64,000 nt of DNA from Borrelia parkeri (GCF_023035815.1 NZ_CP073159.1:186001-250000); one strand, 5' to 3'; shown: positions 7,924-18,244, numbered from the stretch's first letter. The notes: generated by a model not told the origin, from the letters alone. Numbers and translations are program-made.

Positions 7924-9910
7924 AATTGCATACTTACTTAAAATAAATGATATTGATAAATTAAAAAATATTTTTATAAAGACTGTCAATAATATTTATC
8001 AAGATGAGATTCAAAAAAAATTAATATTTAAAGCTCTTGAAATATCAGAACAATTACACTACGGACAATATAGAGAAAGTAAAGAGCCATATGTCATCCA
8101 TCCAATAATGGTTGCATTATTTCTTATAAAATTTCAACTAGACTTTAAAACAATAATAGCTGGGTTACTACACGATGTTCTTGAAGACACAAGTGTCAAA
8201 AAGGAAGAAATAATTAAAGAATTTGATCAAGAAATTTTCAGTCTAATTGATGGGGTAACCAAAATTCACGACCTACACAATAAAACAAGAGCAATCAAAG
8301 AAGCAAATACCATTTCAAAAATGTTTTTTGCAATGACTCATGATATTAGAATAATAATAATCAAACTTGCAGACAAACTACATAATATGGCAACCCTTTC
8401 TCACTTACCTAAAAACAGGAGGGAAAGAATTGCAATAGACTGTCTTGCCACTTATGTACCAATTGCAGAAAGACTTGGTATCTCATCTCTTAAAATATAT
8501 CTTGAGGATTTATCATTAAAATATCTTTATCCAAAAGAATATAAAGAAATCAAAAATTTTTTATCCGCAACAAAAATAGAAAGGGAAAAAAAATTATATA
8601 AGGGAAAATTGATAATAGAGAAAGAACTTAAAAAAATTGGCATCGATGTCACAATCACAGTACGTTCAAAACACTTTTACTCAATATTTAGAAAAATGAA
8701 AACAAGAAATAATAATATTTCTCAAATCTTTGATACCTTGGGAATAAGAATAATTTGTAAACAACAAAAAGAATGCTATGAAATACTAGAAATTGTACAC
8801 AAAGTTTGGAAACCAATACCTGGAAGACTAAAAGATTACATAGCAATCCCTAAAGAAAACAAATATCAATCTCTACATACCACTGTCAGAATACCTGAAG
8901 ATAATCAATTGATAGAAATACAAATTAGAACAGAAGAAATGGATAAAATTGCTAAATATGGTGTTGCGGCTCACTGGCTTTACAAAGAACAAGTCGAATT
9001 AAAAGCTGATGATATATCATTTATCAACCGAATCAAAAAATGGCAACAAGAATCGGTTAACAAAAATCAATACTCAATGCATGACATACACAAAGAACTC
9101 TTAAACACATTTATATATGTCTATACACCAGAAGGAGAAATAGTAGAACTTCCATTTGGCTCAAACTCAATTGACTTCGCATACACAATACATACAGATA
9201 TTGGGGATCAAGCACTTTATGCAAAAATTAATGGTAAAATTAGCTCACTAACCAAACCATTAAAAAATGAACAAATTGTTGAAATATTTACCTCTCCAGA
9301 GGCAAAACCTGATGTAATTTGGCTTAACAGTGTTAGAACAAAAAAAGCACGCTCAAAAATTAGATCTTGGCTTAACAAAAATGACAATACAATATTTGTA
9401 GACAATAACATAATTGCATACCTTATTGGAGAAAATAAGGAACAGAAAAGACTCTTCAGCTTGTTTAAATCTTTAACAAAATCCAAAATAAAAAGCATTA
9501 CAATATCCCCTGACTGTAATCCATTAACAGGTGAAGATATCATTGGGATAATACAAAAAGATACAATAGTAGTTCACAAAGAACATTGTAGAGAAATTAC
9601 ACATCAGAAAAAAAGTCATCTTGTAGAAGTAGAATGGGAAGCAACACCAACAAGGAAAGTATATCATATCATAATATTCTTAAATAATTTAAAAGGTCTT
9701 TTTAATTATTTAGACAATCTTTTTACAACTTTTGACGTAAGACTTATTAGTGAAAAAATAGAAGACTGCGGAAATGGATATGGAATAATTAACATTATTA
9801 TCTCATCAAATGCAAAAAACGTATCAATGATTTTTACTTCACTTAAAGAAAATCCTAACGTACTTCAAATAATGCAAGTAGAAGAAGACATAAAAAATTA
9901 TGATAATTAA
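7907..9910 (+). CDS. rel: Bifunctional (p)ppGpp synthetase/hydrolase
   Basis: 667 residues. The N-terminal HD hydrolase domain keeps its metal motif (LLHDVLEDT, with KLADKLHNMATL downstream). The RelA/SpoT synthetase domain has KHFYSIFRKMK, FDTLGIRIIC, GRLKDYIAIPKENKYQSLHT and the EIQIRT strand. A TGS domain follows (VYTPEGEIVELPFGS...), then a C-terminal ACT-like stretch. An intact HD motif argues for both synthesis and degradation of the stringent alarmone, as expected for the single Rel of Borrelia. The ATG, preceded by AAGGA, lies inside prmC, and the stop overlaps the next gene by 11 bases. Confidence 0.95.
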   Translation: MIQVYEIAYLLKINDIDKLKNIFIKTVNNIYQDEIQKKLIFKALEISEQLHYGQYRESKEPYVIHPIMVALFLIKFQLDFKTIIAGLLHDVLEDTSVKKEEIIKEFDQEIFSLIDGVTKIHDLHNKTRAIKEANTISKMFFAMTHDIRIIIIKLADKLHNMATLSHLPKNRRERIAIDCLATYVPIAERLGISSLKIYLEDLSLKYLYPKEYKEIKNFLSATKIEREKKLYKGKLIIEKELKKIGIDVTITVRSKHFYSIFRKMKTRNNNISQIFDTLGIRIICKQQKECYEILEIVHKVWKPIPGRLKDYIAIPKENKYQSLHTTVRIPEDNQLIEIQIRTEEMDKIAKYGVAAHWLYKEQVELKADDISFINRIKKWQQESVNKNQYSMHDIHKELLNTFIYVYTPEGEIVELPFGSNSIDFAYTIHTDIGDQALYAKINGKISSLTKPLKNEQIVEIFTSPEAKPDVIWLNSVRTKKARSKIRSWLNKNDNTIFVDNNIIAYLIGENKEQKRLFSLFKSLTKSKIKSITISPDCNPLTGEDIIGIIQKDTIVVHKEHCREITHQKKSHLVEVEWEATPTRKVYHIIIFLNNLKGLFNYLDNLFTTFDVRLISEKIEDCGNGYGIINIIISSNAKNVSMIFTSLKENPNVLQIMQVEEDIKNYDN

Positions 9911-12143
9911 GACATTACTCTTAATACTAATACAAACATTCATTTCACATAAAATAATAAAAGCAGACGAAATAGAACAATGTGACAAACAAATAAGAAA
10001 ACATATCACAAAAATTAATGAACTAAACAGATCTTTAGAAAAGATAAAACGAATAGAAAATACTTATGATTACATAAAAAAATATTTTCTAGAAAATAAG
10101 ATTCAACACAAAGAACACTCACTCCAAGAAATTGGATTTATTGGATACTCGCAAAAAACAATTCACGTAAAAATAAAAGGCACAGAAAAAACTAACTATA
10201 ATATCATTGTCCCAATAGAATCACAATATGATCTAAAAAATAACCTAGCAATTGCCATTATAATAACACTAATAAATAATTTCAAGAACAAAGAGATAAA
10301 GAATAACCTAAACATTTATTTTATAGAAGACGACTCAAATAAACAAATATCAACAATAAGCAGTAGATTGTTATTAAACAATAATGTACTTGACAAAAAT
10401 ATAAATACAATATATTTAATGCTAAATGAAGACAAATCAAACAACTTAATAGAGTTTAAAAATCAATCAAACATAATAAATTCAAAAACAAGTTTAAGCT
10501 TTTTAGAAAATTTTATAAAAACATTTGAAAATCATAAAGTAAACTTTAACGTATCAAAAATAAATGACAAACATATCAATGAAATATACAATTTGTATTT
10601 AAAAGAAGAAATTCCAATTTTAATAATAAGCAACAATAAAGAATGCTCACTCTTAAAACATGTAAAAAATAATAATCTTTGTGACATTTACAAATCAATT
10701 GAAGAGACAATCAAAGCTAAAAAAAATAATCAAAGTGAAAATGAACTACACTATATCATTATAAATATGCCATTTAAAAAGTGGATAATAAATGAAAATA
10801 CACTTATCATAATAATATATGCTATTTGCAATTTCATTATATTAGTGTTCATCACAAAATTTAAAAAAACTAGTATCATACTTAGAAAAACAAAAGAAAA
10901 TTACCATAAAATCATAAAACTATTTTTCATATTATTCCTAAGCACATATATTTCTACTCTAATTACAAATAAAATGTTAACAGCATATGAAAATTTCATA
11001 GACTATAAGATTATAAATCCAATATATCTAGTAAATTTTTTTCTAACATTATTTAACTTCAATCTTATATCTTATTTCACATATAACTTTAAAATACATT
11101 TAAGCCTTAAAGAACTTAAATATTTAGCAATATCAATCTCTATAATTGAACTTATTATAATGTTATATATCAAAATAGAATTTATTTTAATCATAATTTT
11201 AAAAAATATACTAATATTAATTATTCCTAACAAGACAAAAATTCTAAAAAAGATAGTAATAATGCTTATTTGGATAACAAATCTCATGCTAATAACGTCA
11301 ATACAAACAACCTTAATGACGGCAAGACCGATTGCACTAAGCTATTTCATATCAATTTCACTTTTCTCAGCAATACTTACCAACATTGTAGAACATTTAA
11401 AACATAAAACTGAGACAATAAAACAAGAATTTACAAAATTTGAAAAGATTGAATCTATCATTCTTTTTCTAATAATCGCCATTACCATAATATCACACGA
11501 CATAGAAAAAATTTCAACAATAAAAATAGATCAAATAATAAGCTTCCCAGAAAAAACTAACAAAATTAGCGTAGAATACCTACAAGACAACAGAAATACA
11601 ATTCAAATTTCAACAAAAGATTTTAATTTAAGCTTAGAAAAAAATAAAAAATACACAGAAAAGGAAATTCAAACACAAGAAAACTTAATAGATTTATTTT
11701 TTCAAAAAATAGATGTAGCTGAGAGAACTACTTATGACATTAAAATTACCACAAATAAGATTACAAAACAAATTAATCTATTTTTAAAAAATGCATCTGA
11801 ACTTATCATATATCAAAGCAATACACCATATAAAATAGCATCCAACAATATAATATTTACAATAAATAATATTAAATCAAATACAACAAATATAACTTTT
11901 ACGGTTAAATCTCAAGAAAAAATTAAATATGACGTTTTTGCTTACTCTGATATCAATAAAAACTACGTAAAAATATATGATCAAAAAACAAAAAAAGAAA
12001 TTAAAAACATTAATATAGACTATTCATACGCAATAAAATATTCTGGAATACTTCCAAAATCTGCAAAATACAATCAAAATCCCTTTTTTAAACTTCAAAA
12101 TGACAAGGAAATTGAAAATTTAAAAAATTTGAAACTAAATTAG
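9900..12143 (+). CDS. Large polytopic membrane protein, possible degenerate M28-like domain
   Basis: 747 residues. An N-terminal signal-like segment (residues 2-18) is followed by an extracytoplasmic domain of about 270 residues, then seven or so membrane segments between about residues 300 and 550, then a soluble tail of about 190 residues with a beta-rich look. The first domain has a strand-helix pattern (IIVPIESQYDLKNNLAIAII, then LNIYFIEDDSN) reminiscent of M28 aminopeptidases of the membrane-anchored type. However, the Asp/Glu/His zinc ligands are mostly absent, so catalysis is doubtful. It overlaps the rel stop by 11 bases, and its stop overlaps that of convergent ddl. Function unknown. 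Confidence 0.55.
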   Translation: MIIKTLLLILIQTFISHKIIKADEIEQCDKQIRKHITKINELNRSLEKIKRIENTYDYIKKYFLENKIQHKEHSLQEIGFIGYSQKTIHVKIKGTEKTNYNIIVPIESQYDLKNNLAIAIIITLINNFKNKEIKNNLNIYFIEDDSNKQISTISSRLLLNNNVLDKNINTIYLMLNEDKSNNLIEFKNQSNIINSKTSLSFLENFIKTFENHKVNFNVSKINDKHINEIYNLYLKEEIPILIISNNKECSLLKHVKNNNLCDIYKSIEETIKAKKNNQSENELHYIIINMPFKKWIINENTLIIIIYAICNFIILVFITKFKKTSIILRKTKENYHKIIKLFFILFLSTYISTLITNKMLTAYENFIDYKIINPIYLVNFFLTLFNFNLISYFTYNFKIHLSLKELKYLAISISIIELIIMLYIKIEFILIIILKNILILIIPNKTKILKKIVIMLIWITNLMLITSIQTTLMTARPIALSYFISISLFSAILTNIVEHLKHKTETIKQEFTKFEKIESIILFLIIAITIISHDIEKISTIKIDQIISFPEKTNKISVEYLQDNRNTIQISTKDFNLSLEKNKKYTEKEIQTQENLIDLFFQKIDVAERTTYDIKITTNKITKQINLFLKNASELIIYQSNTPYKIASNNIIFTINNIKSNTTNITFTVKSQEKIKYDVFAYSDINKNYVKIYDQKTKKEIKNINIDYSYAIKYSGILPKSAKYNQNPFFKLQNDKEIENLKNLKLN

Positions 12144-13234
12144 TTTTCCAGACGGTGAAAATCAATCCTCTCCTTTCTCTTTGCATAACTTTGAAAAGCT
12201 AAAGCTATCAATTTATCAACCAAAGATCCATAATCAAGACCATCATGTTCACACATCTTAGCAAACATAGAAATATCTGTAAATCCTGGAATTGTATTTA
12301 TTTCATTAACATAAACTGAGTCAGTATCTTTTTCGATCAAAAAATCAATCCTTGCCATACCCCTAAGCTCCAAACATTTATAAGTAAAAAATGCATATTC
12401 TTTAATGTCTAATAAATGTTTGGTATCAAGGTGAGCAGGAATATTAAAGACAACCGAATTTCCAGGAGTAGTGGAATATTTAGCATCATAGTCATAAAAT
12501 ACAAAATCCTGTATAACAATTTCACCAGGAGTAAATATTTTAATCTGCTCATTTCCAATAACAGCACATTCAATCTCCCTTACCTTCATAAACTTCTCTA
12601 TAACAACTGTTAAATCATACGTAAAAGCTTCTTCAATACATTTTTCAATCTGAGTATCATTATATGCAATGCTTATTCCAATTGAAGAACCTAGCATAGC
12701 CGGTTTAACAATGACAGGATAATCTAAACTTTGCTTTATGTCTTTTTTGATACCCTCTTTATCTAAAAGATAATCATATTTTTTAAAACCAATAAAGGGC
12801 ACTAAAGGAATATTAAAACTTTTAAGCAAAAGCTTACAGAAATACTTATTAATAGAAATAGCACTTCCTAAAATTCCAGAACCAACACAAGGAATATCCA
12901 TAATTTTTGAGAATCCCTGAATAGCACCATCCTCACCTGTTCTCCCATGAATAATAGGAAACACAACATCAATTTTAAGATCCTTATTATTTACAAATAT
13001 TCCATAACCAGGAATTAAACTAATAATAGCAGAACTATCTTTTTTAATTAATTTAGGATCATCAGGAACAGAATCTAATAGGTACCAACCCCCAGTAATT
13101 TTATCAATAAAACTTGAAAACACATTATATTTATCAAGCTTCATAAGAGCTGAATAAATTCCACAAGCAGATCTAAGAGAAATTTCATGCTCAAAAGAAA
13201 CTCCTCCAAATATTAACATAAGATTTTTTTTCAT
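12140..13234 (-). CDS. ddl: D-alanine--D-alanine ligase
   Basis: 364 residues from the ATG at 13234, chosen because GGAG stands eight bases upstream; a TTG one codon earlier is possible. ATP-grasp enzyme with GGVSFEHEISLRSA at the N-terminus, GRTGEDGAIQG, PCVGSGILGSAISINK, PAMLGSSIGISI (glycine-rich ATP loop) and the metal-binding EINTIPGFT near the C-terminus. It makes the D-Ala-D-Ala dipeptide for peptidoglycan. It follows murE in the same operon (four-base gap), so two consecutive precursor steps are co-expressed. Its stop codon overlaps the stop of the convergent membrane-protein gene. Confidence 0.96.
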   Translation of the reverse strand: MKKNLMLIFGGVSFEHEISLRSACGIYSALMKLDKYNVFSSFIDKITGGWYLLDSVPDDPKLIKKDSSAIISLIPGYGIFVNNKDLKIDVVFPIIHGRTGEDGAIQGFSKIMDIPCVGSGILGSAISINKYFCKLLLKSFNIPLVPFIGFKKYDYLLDKEGIKKDIKQSLDYPVIVKPAMLGSSIGISIAYNDTQIEKCIEEAFTYDLTVVIEKFMKVREIECAVIGNEQIKIFTPGEIVIQDFVFYDYDAKYSTTPGNSVVFNIPAHLDTKHLLDIKEYAFFTYKCLELRGMARIDFLIEKDTDSVYVNEINTIPGFTDISMFAKMCEHDGLDYGSLVDKLIALAFQSYAKRKERIDFHRLEN

Positions 13235-13238
13235 CAAA

Positions 13239-14759
13239 TCAACTCCTATTTCTCGAAATTATATCTTTAACAACAGCTTGCTCATCCCAAAATATACTTC
13301 GATCTTTATATATTATTGAGTTTTCATGCCCCTTCCCAAGAGTAACCACCAAATCGTCAGTATGTGCAATATTGATTGCCTTTTCAATTGCACTTTTTCG
13401 ATCAGGAATGAAAAATAAATCTTTATTTAAAGTCTTTCCTGAAATTCCTTCCGCAATATCTCTAATTATTTGCATACTATCCTCACCTCTTGGATCTTCA
13501 TCACAAAGTATTATTATATCTGAATATTTATCTGCAATTTCTCCTTGCAATTTTCTCTTAAGAACATCTCTCTCTCCAGCAGAACCAAAAACAGAAATCA
13601 ATCTATTTTTTGAAAGTCTTTTAAAGATAGGAAAAATTTTAAGAAAAGCTCCGGGTGTATGCGCATAATCAATAATCAAAGAAAAATCCTGCCCAAAATT
13701 AACACCTTGCATTCGTCCAAAAAGACCCTCAATATTTACAAGCTTATCAATAAGTTCTGAAACATCAACGTTCATAACTTGACTAACAACAATTAAAGCC
13801 GCCATAACATTTTCGACATTGAAACTGCCAGTCAAATTAACTCTAGCATCATATTTAACATTCTTATGATAAAACTCAAATTCAGTAAAACCCATTTGTT
13901 CATTAATCTTACTTACAAAAAAGTCAGCATTTTTATTCTCTAAACTATACGTATAAGCCCTATTAATAGTATTTAAAAAGGTAGAAAAATTTTTATCATC
14001 CATATTGATAATACCAAAACCACCATTAGCATCTGCAGAAGAGAAAAGATTAAGTTTAGCATTTAAATAATGCTGCATAGTACCATGAAATTCAAGATGT
14101 TCATGACTAATATTAGTTAAAACAGCAACAGAGTACGCAATATCAATGAGTCTTGATGTTCTAATATCAAGACCATGCGAAGTCGATTCAACAATAGCAT
14201 ATTCAACATTGTTTTCTACCATTTTACTAAGAACTAAATGAATTTCTGTTGACTCTGGAGTCGACTGCCTATAAGGATTCTTAACTAGCGTTCCACTTCC
14301 ATCTTCAAAGAATACCGTTGAAATAAAACCAACTTTAACACCCATAGATTTTAATAGAGTATAGATATAAAAACAAACAGAACTTTTACCATCAGTTCCT
14401 GTAACGCCAATAATCTTAAGATTTTTTGAAGGCTCATTATAAAAAACATGAGCAAAATTTGACATAAATTTTTTTATATTACAAGAATCAATTTTAATAT
14501 ATGTCACATTGGGATCATAAACATCAATATCATTAGTATGCACAATAACATTACTACCTCGCTCAATTGCCGAATTGATAAATTTTTGACCATCAAAATG
14601 AAATCCTGGAAGAGCAAAAAATACAAAATGAGATAAAACACATCTTGAATCATATGTAAGTCCCAAGATTTCTACTTCACAAGACCCTTTAATTTCCTTT
14701 ACAAAATTCTTATCTAACTTAGATAAAACATTATTAAGCATTTTTTCATTCATATTCAT
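13239..14759 (-). CDS. murE: UDP-MurNAc-tripeptide synthetase (third-residue ligase)
   Basis: 506 residues, standard Mur ligase architecture: UDP-binding N domain, ATP loop GVTGTDGKSSVCFYIY, NISHEHLEFHGT, and C-terminal domain with FGSAGERDVLKR. MurE adds the third stem-peptide residue, which is ornithine in Borrelia peptidoglycan. The amino-acid specificity motif, DNPR in the diaminopimelate enzymes, reads EDPR (CDEDPRGEDS) here. The start is uncertain: ATGs at codons 1, 3 and 7 all lack a good ribosome binding site. First gene of murE-ddl. Confidence 0.95.
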   Translation of the reverse strand: MNMNEKMLNNVLSKLDKNFVKEIKGSCEVEILGLTYDSRCVLSHFVFFALPGFHFDGQKFINSAIERGSNVIVHTNDIDVYDPNVTYIKIDSCNIKKFMSNFAHVFYNEPSKNLKIIGVTGTDGKSSVCFYIYTLLKSMGVKVGFISTVFFEDGSGTLVKNPYRQSTPESTEIHLVLSKMVENNVEYAIVESTSHGLDIRTSRLIDIAYSVAVLTNISHEHLEFHGTMQHYLNAKLNLFSSADANGGFGIINMDDKNFSTFLNTINRAYTYSLENKNADFFVSKINEQMGFTEFEFYHKNVKYDARVNLTGSFNVENVMAALIVVSQVMNVDVSELIDKLVNIEGLFGRMQGVNFGQDFSLIIDYAHTPGAFLKIFPIFKRLSKNRLISVFGSAGERDVLKRKLQGEIADKYSDIIILCDEDPRGEDSMQIIRDIAEGISGKTLNKDLFFIPDRKSAIEKAINIAHTDDLVVTLGKGHENSIIYKDRSIFWDEQAVVKDIISRNRS

Positions 14760-14855
14760 AAATATTACAAAAATAAAAATTATTTTTATAGAAAAACATA
14801 TAAAGAAAATACTTAAAAAAGTTCAATCACAATTATTCAATTATAAAAGATACTG

Positions 14856-14884
14856 TTTACAATTTAAATATTTTTTAATAAACT
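14856..14884 (+). promoter_or_regulatory. Probable promoter of tRNA-Cys
   Basis: TTTACA (14856-14861), 17-base spacer, TAAACT (14879-14884). This predicts a start about ten bases before the tRNA. The -35 matches consensus at 5/6 and the -10 at 4/6. Confidence 0.45.
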
Positions 14885-14900
14885 AACTAATGTTTAGAAT

Positions 14901-14973
14901 GGCGCTGTACCCAAGTGGCTAAGGGAGAAGTCTGCAAAACTTTGATTCGCCGGTTCGATTCCGGTCGGCGCCT
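14901..14973 (+). tRNA. tRNA-Cys (GCA)
   Basis: 73 bases that fold as a cloverleaf. Acceptor GGCGCTG pairs with CGGCGCC and leaves discriminator T, which is the cysteine identity base. The anticodon stem GAAGT/ACTTT encloses loop CTGCAAA with anticodon GCA at 14934-14936, and the T arm is GCCGG-TTCGATT-CCGGT. No CCA is encoded. Confidence 0.95.
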
Positions 14974-15066
14974 TGTAATCCTTAAGTAAAAAGCCAATGC
15001 AATTTTTTTTTACAAAGACAAACAAAACTAAAGAAAATGCTTTAAAGATAAATTAAAATAATACTT

Positions 15067-16308
15067 ATGTTAGAATTAACAATTATATTAATATTTATAA
15101 TATTATCGGCAATTTTTTCAGCATCAGAGACAGCCTACACATCATTAAGCCTAATTCAACTTCAAGACATCAAGAAAAAAGGCAAATTAGGAACAGTAGT
15201 ATACAACTTAGCCCAAAATCCATCAAAGCTTGTAACGACAATTCTAATTGGGAATAATATTGCCAACATAACAGCAAGCGCTCTTACAACAAAATTTGTC
15301 CTCGACAAATATGGAAACAATGCACTTGCTTTATCAACTGGAATCATAACAATAATAGTGCTTATATGCTCAGAAATATTTCCTAAACAGATCGCAATTT
15401 TAAATAATGAGAGCATAGTTCTATCAACCTCAATCTTACTCAAAATATTAACAATCTTATTCACACCAGCAATATATGTAATTAATGGAATAGTTAAAAT
15501 TTTACTAAACCTATGTAAAATAAAAGCAAGTCAAAAAATGACTAAAGATAGCATTAAAAATATGTTATTTTTGGCCGAAAAATTAGGAATTTTAGAAAAT
15601 GATGACAGAATATTCATGCAAAAAATGTTAAACATAGGAGAAGTTAGGGCTTCTGAGGTTATGACACATCGAACAGAAGTATTCTCACTCTCAAGCACAT
15701 CACAATTAAAAGATAAGATCAAACTAATTAAAAAAGAAGGATATTCCAGAATTCCTGTATATAAAGGTCAAAATAGAGAACAAATAATAGGAATTTTAAT
15801 AACTAAAGACCTAATCGAAATAAGTAAAAAAAAACTTGAACAAAACATTATTAAATTTGTCAAACCTGCTGTTTTTGTACAACAAAACAAAAGGATCAAA
15901 GATATACTAGATATCATGAGACAAAAACAAAAAATAATGGCCATCGTTATCGACGAGTATGGAGGATTTGCAGGAATACTTACAATAGAAGACATAGTAG
16001 AGAAAATCTTTGGTGCAATATTTGATGAATATGATTTTGAAGAACAAAAACAACTCATTACTAAAAAAGATGAAAATATCTACCTAATATCGGGCGAAAC
16101 CACATTTGATGAGATTGAAGAAACAGTTGGAATAAAGATTCAACACAAAGATTATATAAACACAATTGGAGGATACATAATGGATTTACTTGATAAAATA
16201 CCCACGGGTGGAGAACAGGTTAGCACAGAACATGGAGAATATTTAATAGAGGAAATCCAGAATCATAAAATAAAAAAAATAACATTTACAAAATTTGAAA
16301 AGGAGTAA
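15067..16308 (+). CDS. CorC/HlyC-family CBS-domain membrane protein
   Basis: 413 residues. The N-terminal DUF21/CNNM-type membrane domain (about residues 1-150, opening ILSAIFSASETAYTSL, with LIGNNIANITAS) is followed by two CBS domains (about 190-310; EVMTHRTEVF, VIDEYGGFAGILTIEDIVEKI) and a C-terminal CorC/HlyC transporter-associated domain (ISGETTFDEIEE...). Homologues are named hemolysin (TlyC) or Mg/Co efflux proteins; metal transport is the better-supported role. Start ATG without a clear ribosome binding site. It is followed 25 bases later by hflK. Confidence 0.85.
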   Translation: MLELTIILIFIILSAIFSASETAYTSLSLIQLQDIKKKGKLGTVVYNLAQNPSKLVTTILIGNNIANITASALTTKFVLDKYGNNALALSTGIITIIVLICSEIFPKQIAILNNESIVLSTSILLKILTILFTPAIYVINGIVKILLNLCKIKASQKMTKDSIKNMLFLAEKLGILENDDRIFMQKMLNIGEVRASEVMTHRTEVFSLSSTSQLKDKIKLIKKEGYSRIPVYKGQNREQIIGILITKDLIEISKKKLEQNIIKFVKPAVFVQQNKRIKDILDIMRQKQKIMAIVIDEYGGFAGILTIEDIVEKIFGAIFDEYDFEEQKQLITKKDENIYLISGETTFDEIEETVGIKIQHKDYINTIGGYIMDLLDKIPTGGEQVSTEHGEYLIEEIQNHKIKKITFTKFEKE

Positions 16309-16333
16309 AAATGCATAACAAAAAGGAGACAAG

Positions 16334-17266
16334 ATGTTAAATGATATCTTAAAATTTTTCAACAAAACATATGAATATATGATAATTCTAATTATATTAG
16401 TAATAACATTACTAATAACCATTGCAAATATTTTTGTGGTGGGACCATCTGATGAAGCTATAGTTCTTCGTCTTGGCAAGTTAAATAGAATACTTGAACC
16501 AGGCATACATATAAAAATTCCATTAATTGAAGAAAAATTAATTGTACCAGTAAAGATCGTACAAGAAGTTAAATTTGGTTTTAATACAGATAATAACACA
16601 GGACCTAACTTGAACGAAGATGACGGGATAATTATTACTGGTGACTTAAATATAATTAGGGTTGAATGGTTAGTACAATACAAAATCAGTGACCCATATT
16701 CTTTTATGTTTAAAGTAGAAGATCCTGCAAAAACCATAACAGACATTGCAAAATCATCAATGAACAGATTAATTGGGGACAATACTATTTTTGAAATAAT
16801 TAATGATAATAGAGTTGGTGTCTCAGAAGGAGTAAAAGACTCTATGAATGAAATCATAAAAACATATGATTTAGGCATTGATATTGTTCAAGTACAAATC
16901 AGAAATGCTATGCCACCAAAGGGAAAAGTTTATGAGGCATTTGAAGATGTTAATATCGCAATCCAGGATAAAAATAAATTCATTAACGAGGGAAGAAAAA
17001 AATTTAACCAAATAATCCCAAAAATTAGAGGAGAAGCCCTTAAACTGATAGAAGAAGCCAAGGGATATAAGGAAAACAGAATAAATACCGCATTAGCTGA
17101 TACCTCCATTTTTAATGCAATCCTAAATGCATACATTAAAGATCCAGAAATTACAAAAGAGAGAATCTATAACGAAGCAATGAAGGAAATTCTTGAGAAT
17201 AAAGACAATATTGAAATAATTGACAAAAACTTAAATAATTTCCTTCCATTTAAGGAGGTTAAATAA
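16334..17266 (+). CDS. hflK: SPFH/Band-7 protein HflK
   Basis: 310 residues. One N-terminal membrane segment (about residues 16-36) is followed by a Band-7 domain beginning VVGPSDEAIVLRLGK, and a helical C-terminal region with charged repeats (IRGEALKLIEEAKGYKENR). With HflC it forms a periplasmic-facing cage around the FtsH protease and tunes membrane-protein degradation. ATG preceded by AAGGAG. The last codons carry the near-perfect Shine-Dalgarno of hflC, one base apart, so the two subunits are made together. Confidence 0.92.
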   Translation: MLNDILKFFNKTYEYMIILIILVITLLITIANIFVVGPSDEAIVLRLGKLNRILEPGIHIKIPLIEEKLIVPVKIVQEVKFGFNTDNNTGPNLNEDDGIIITGDLNIIRVEWLVQYKISDPYSFMFKVEDPAKTITDIAKSSMNRLIGDNTIFEIINDNRVGVSEGVKDSMNEIIKTYDLGIDIVQVQIRNAMPPKGKVYEAFEDVNIAIQDKNKFINEGRKKFNQIIPKIRGEALKLIEEAKGYKENRINTALADTSIFNAILNAYIKDPEITKERIYNEAMKEILENKDNIEIIDKNLNNFLPFKEVK

Positions 17267-17267
17267 A

Positions 17268-18239
17268 ATGAAATACATACTAAAATTTTTATTCTCTATT
17301 GCTAAGATTTTAGCTTTTACATTAATATTTGGCTTAATATCGTTAGCTATAATGCAACCACTCTATATTTTAAAAGAAAACGAAATTTCAATAACCACAA
17401 GACTTGGTAAAATTGAAAGAACTGAAAACACAGCAGGACTTAAATATAAAATTCCATTTATTGAAAATGTACAAATATTTCCCAAAAACATACTTAGATG
17501 GGATGGAGAACCTCAAAGAATTCCAACAGGAGGAGAAGAAAAACAATTAATCTGGATAGATACAACTGCTAGGTGGAAAATTGTAGACATTAATCAATTT
17601 TATACAGCAATTAAAACAATGAATAGAGCTTCTATAATAATTAATGCAGCTATTGAACCTGCAGTCAGAGGTGTTATTGCCAAGTATCCTTTGCTTGAAA
17701 TCATCAGAAGTTCAAATGATCCAATTCAACGTCTATCTGATGGAGTTTTAACACCACAAGAAATTACAGATAACACAACTTACAAGATCACAAAGGGTCG
17801 AAAAACAATTGAAAATGAAATAATTGAAGTTTCCAACAAAAACACAAAAGACATTGGTATTGAAATTGTCGACGTTCTTATTAGAAAAATTGGTTATGAT
17901 CCAAGTTTAATTGACTCTGTACATAACAGAATGATTTCAGAAAGACAACAAATTGCAGAAGAACAAAGAAGTACAGGAATTGCTGAACAAACAGAAATTC
18001 TTGGTAGCATTGAGAAAGAAAAGTTAAAGTTATTAAGTGAGGCAAAAGCTGAAGCAGCTAAAATTAAAGCTGAAGGAGATCATGAGGCTGCAAAAATATA
18101 TGCAAATGCTTATGGCAAAAACGTTGAATTTTACAAATTTTGGCAAGCATTAGAGAGTTATAAAACAACACTTAAAGACAAACGAAAAATATTCTCAACA
18201 AATATGGATTTTTTTAGATATTTGCATAATAAAAAATGA
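17268..18239 (+). CDS. hflC: SPFH/Band-7 protein HflC
   Basis: 323 residues. The N-terminal membrane segment (about residues 13-35) is followed by a Band-7 domain (LKENEISITTRLGKIERTEN) and a long coiled-coil tail with Ala/Glu/Lys repeats (LLSEAKAEAAKIKAEGDHEA), as in HflC. Partner of HflK in the FtsH-regulating complex. It starts one base after hflK with AAGGAGG in front, and the transcript ends in a strong hairpin directly downstream. Confidence 0.93.
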   Translation: MKYILKFLFSIAKILAFTLIFGLISLAIMQPLYILKENEISITTRLGKIERTENTAGLKYKIPFIENVQIFPKNILRWDGEPQRIPTGGEEKQLIWIDTTARWKIVDINQFYTAIKTMNRASIIINAAIEPAVRGVIAKYPLLEIIRSSNDPIQRLSDGVLTPQEITDNTTYKITKGRKTIENEIIEVSNKNTKDIGIEIVDVLIRKIGYDPSLIDSVHNRMISERQQIAEEQRSTGIAEQTEILGSIEKEKLKLLSEAKAEAAKIKAEGDHEAAKIYANAYGKNVEFYKFWQALESYKTTLKDKRKIFSTNMDFFRYLHNKK

Positions 18240-18244
18240 ATTAT

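Noticed and set aside
16243-16878. 211-codon minus-strand frame opposite hflK
   Set aside because: Shadow of a clear Band-7 gene; no ribosome binding site and no recognisable domain.
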